From assembly GCA_964450355.1 (NCBI GenBank), contig CAYVDH010000167.1:1-7818 (forward strand): a stretch of DNA of 7,818 nucleotides. The letters are read 5' to 3'. Below, in pieces: positions 6,926 through 7,818 of the stretch. A program made the translations under genes and the position numbers. This stretch comes from CAYVDH01 sp964450355 (GTDB lineage: Bacteria; Bacteroidota; Bacteroidia; NS11-12g; UBA955). Position 1 is the first letter of the stretch, and each line of letters begins with the position of its first letter. The notes beneath the pieces are model-generated. The model saw only the letters and a list, made by a program, of their open reading frames with translations. It did no database searches and was not told the origin of the DNA.

Positions 6926-7741
6926 ATGAACTATTTAAAACTGTTTTTATTATCTCTAATCTTCATGAGTTTTGTATGTAAAAAAAATAAAAGTACAAAT
7001 TCAATTGAAAATTCAACAAATTACAATTTAGACAGCAGCTATAAAACCATTCATATCTTGGTAGCATTATGTGACAATCAATATCAAGGTATAGTTCCAG
7101 TTCCTGCTAAGATTGGCAATGGACAAGACCCTAAAAACAATTTGTATTGGGGTTGTGGTTATGGAATAAAAACCTATTTTAAAAAAAGCAAAGAATGGAC
7201 TTTAGTGAAAACGTATAAGAAAGATTCTATTATCATTGAAAGAGCTCTATTTAAACATAAAACCAAAAAATACATTTTAATAGCAGATGCTTACGATGGA
7301 AAATTCATTAAAAACACAACAATAGATTTTATAAAAAGCTGTTCAGGTCAAAAGAAAGACAGCTTTCAATACAACAATAAAATATATGGATGTAATGGCA
7401 ACAGTGAATTTATAAGTTACATTGGTCACAATGGATTAATGGATTTTACAGTAGATGACAGCATAAAAAATACAGATGGAAATACAAGAACTTGTTCTAT
7501 ATTAGCTTGTATAAGCAGAGATTACTTTACTAATTTTATTAAAATGGCAAAAGCCAAACCAGTATTATGGACTACTCAATTGATGTGCCCTGAAGCTTAT
7601 ACCATTCATGATGCTTTAAGCAGTTGGATAAATAATGAAAGCGATTTAAAGGTTCAAGAAAGTGCTGCAAAAGCTTATTCAAAATACCATCCAAGCTGCA
7701 GTGTTAATTGTGCAAAAAGGTTATTGGTGACGGGGTTTTGA
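6926..7741 (+). CDS. Cysteine-rich, probably exported or lipid-anchored protein of unknown function
   Basis: I do not recognise a named function. From the ATG at 6926 the protein has 271 residues and begins with a typical signal sequence (MNYLKLFLLSLIFMSFVC, then KKNKS). Cys18 could be lipidated, but Val at -1 is a poor lipobox. An in-frame ATG at 6899, 8 bases after the uvrA stop, would add 9 residues. I prefer 6926 because it gives a compact signal peptide and follows an A-rich stretch. A Ser/Asn/Thr-rich linker (19-38) precedes a globular part with motifs that look conserved in type: HILVALCDNQYQGIVPVP (43-60), NLYWGCGYG (72-80), ISYIGHNGLMDF (163-174), TCSILACISRDYF (189-201) and MCPEAYT (220-226). 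Ten cysteines suggest disulfides if it is exported. His168 followed by Cys195 after beta-like strands loosely recalls clan CD peptidases (inference only). Co-transcription with uvrA is likely from spacing, though no functional link is evident. Confidence 0.8.
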   Translation: MNYLKLFLLSLIFMSFVCKKNKSTNSIENSTNYNLDSSYKTIHILVALCDNQYQGIVPVPAKIGNGQDPKNNLYWGCGYGIKTYFKKSKEWTLVKTYKKDSIIIERALFKHKTKKYILIADAYDGKFIKNTTIDFIKSCSGQKKDSFQYNNKIYGCNGNSEFISYIGHNGLMDFTVDDSIKNTDGNTRTCSILACISRDYFTNFIKMAKAKPVLWTTQLMCPEAYTIHDALSSWINNESDLKVQESAAKAYSKYHPSCSVNCAKRLLVTGF

Positions 7742-7818
7742 TAGTATTAAAATAAAATTTATTTTATATTCATAACCTTTGACATTTTGCAAAGCTAGAT
7801 ATAATAAGACTTTCAAAG

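Noticed and set aside
7752..7767. ATAAAAT/ATTTTAT inverted repeat just after the last gene, as a terminator.
   Set aside because: The stem is entirely A-T with a two-base loop and no distinct T-run; too weak to distinguish from A+T-rich background.
7742..7818. Possible C-terminal end of a minus-strand gene in the last 77 bases (open frames of 15-31 codons from the right edge).
   Set aside because: More than one frame is open by chance over so short a stretch and none has recognisable sequence; there is no basis for a call.

Overview
The window is A+T-rich DNA that reads as a chromosomal segment of a member of the Bacteroidota. Several things point there: no Shine-Dalgarno sequences before the genes, TAnnTTTG promoter elements of the Bacteroidota sigma type placed close to start codons, a DivIC/FtsB protein ending in the phylum-typical FAREKYLMKKDNEDIF block, and a large multi-membrane-span protein whose cytoplasmic linker resembles Bacteroidota sensor kinases. 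I cannot place it below phylum level. I see no insertion sequence, phage gene, CRISPR array, tRNA or rRNA. Coding density is very high, and no gene-free stretch exceeds about 107 bases.

Layout. Bases 1-1496 (minus) hold the N-terminal 498 codons of a membrane protein, probably a sensor histidine kinase, that runs off the left edge. Directly upstream of it in transcription order, 7 bases away, is hldD (1504-2469, minus), the ADP-heptose epimerase of lipopolysaccharide core synthesis. A 61-base divergent spacer with two opposed -7 elements separates hldD from a 6-pyruvoyl-tetrahydropterin synthase/QueD family gene (2531-2965, plus). Next come a small DivIC/FtsB-type cell-division gene (3027-3323, plus) and, convergent with it, an acylpyruvase-type FAH hydrolase (3328-3936, minus). 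After a 107-base divergent spacer lies uvrA (4044-6890, plus, TTG start). It is followed closely by a cysteine-rich, probably exported protein of unknown function (6926-7741, or from 6899). The last 77 bases contain no gene I can support.

The genes do not form one pathway. They are mostly housekeeping functions (envelope heptose synthesis, pterin or queuosine metabolism, division, small-molecule hydrolysis, excision repair) in short transcription units. The two likely co-transcribed pairs are hldD with the sensor-like gene, and uvrA with the exported protein. The least understood parts are the final protein, whose His and Cys motifs are laid out somewhat like a caspase-fold peptidase, and the incomplete first zinc finger of UvrA.
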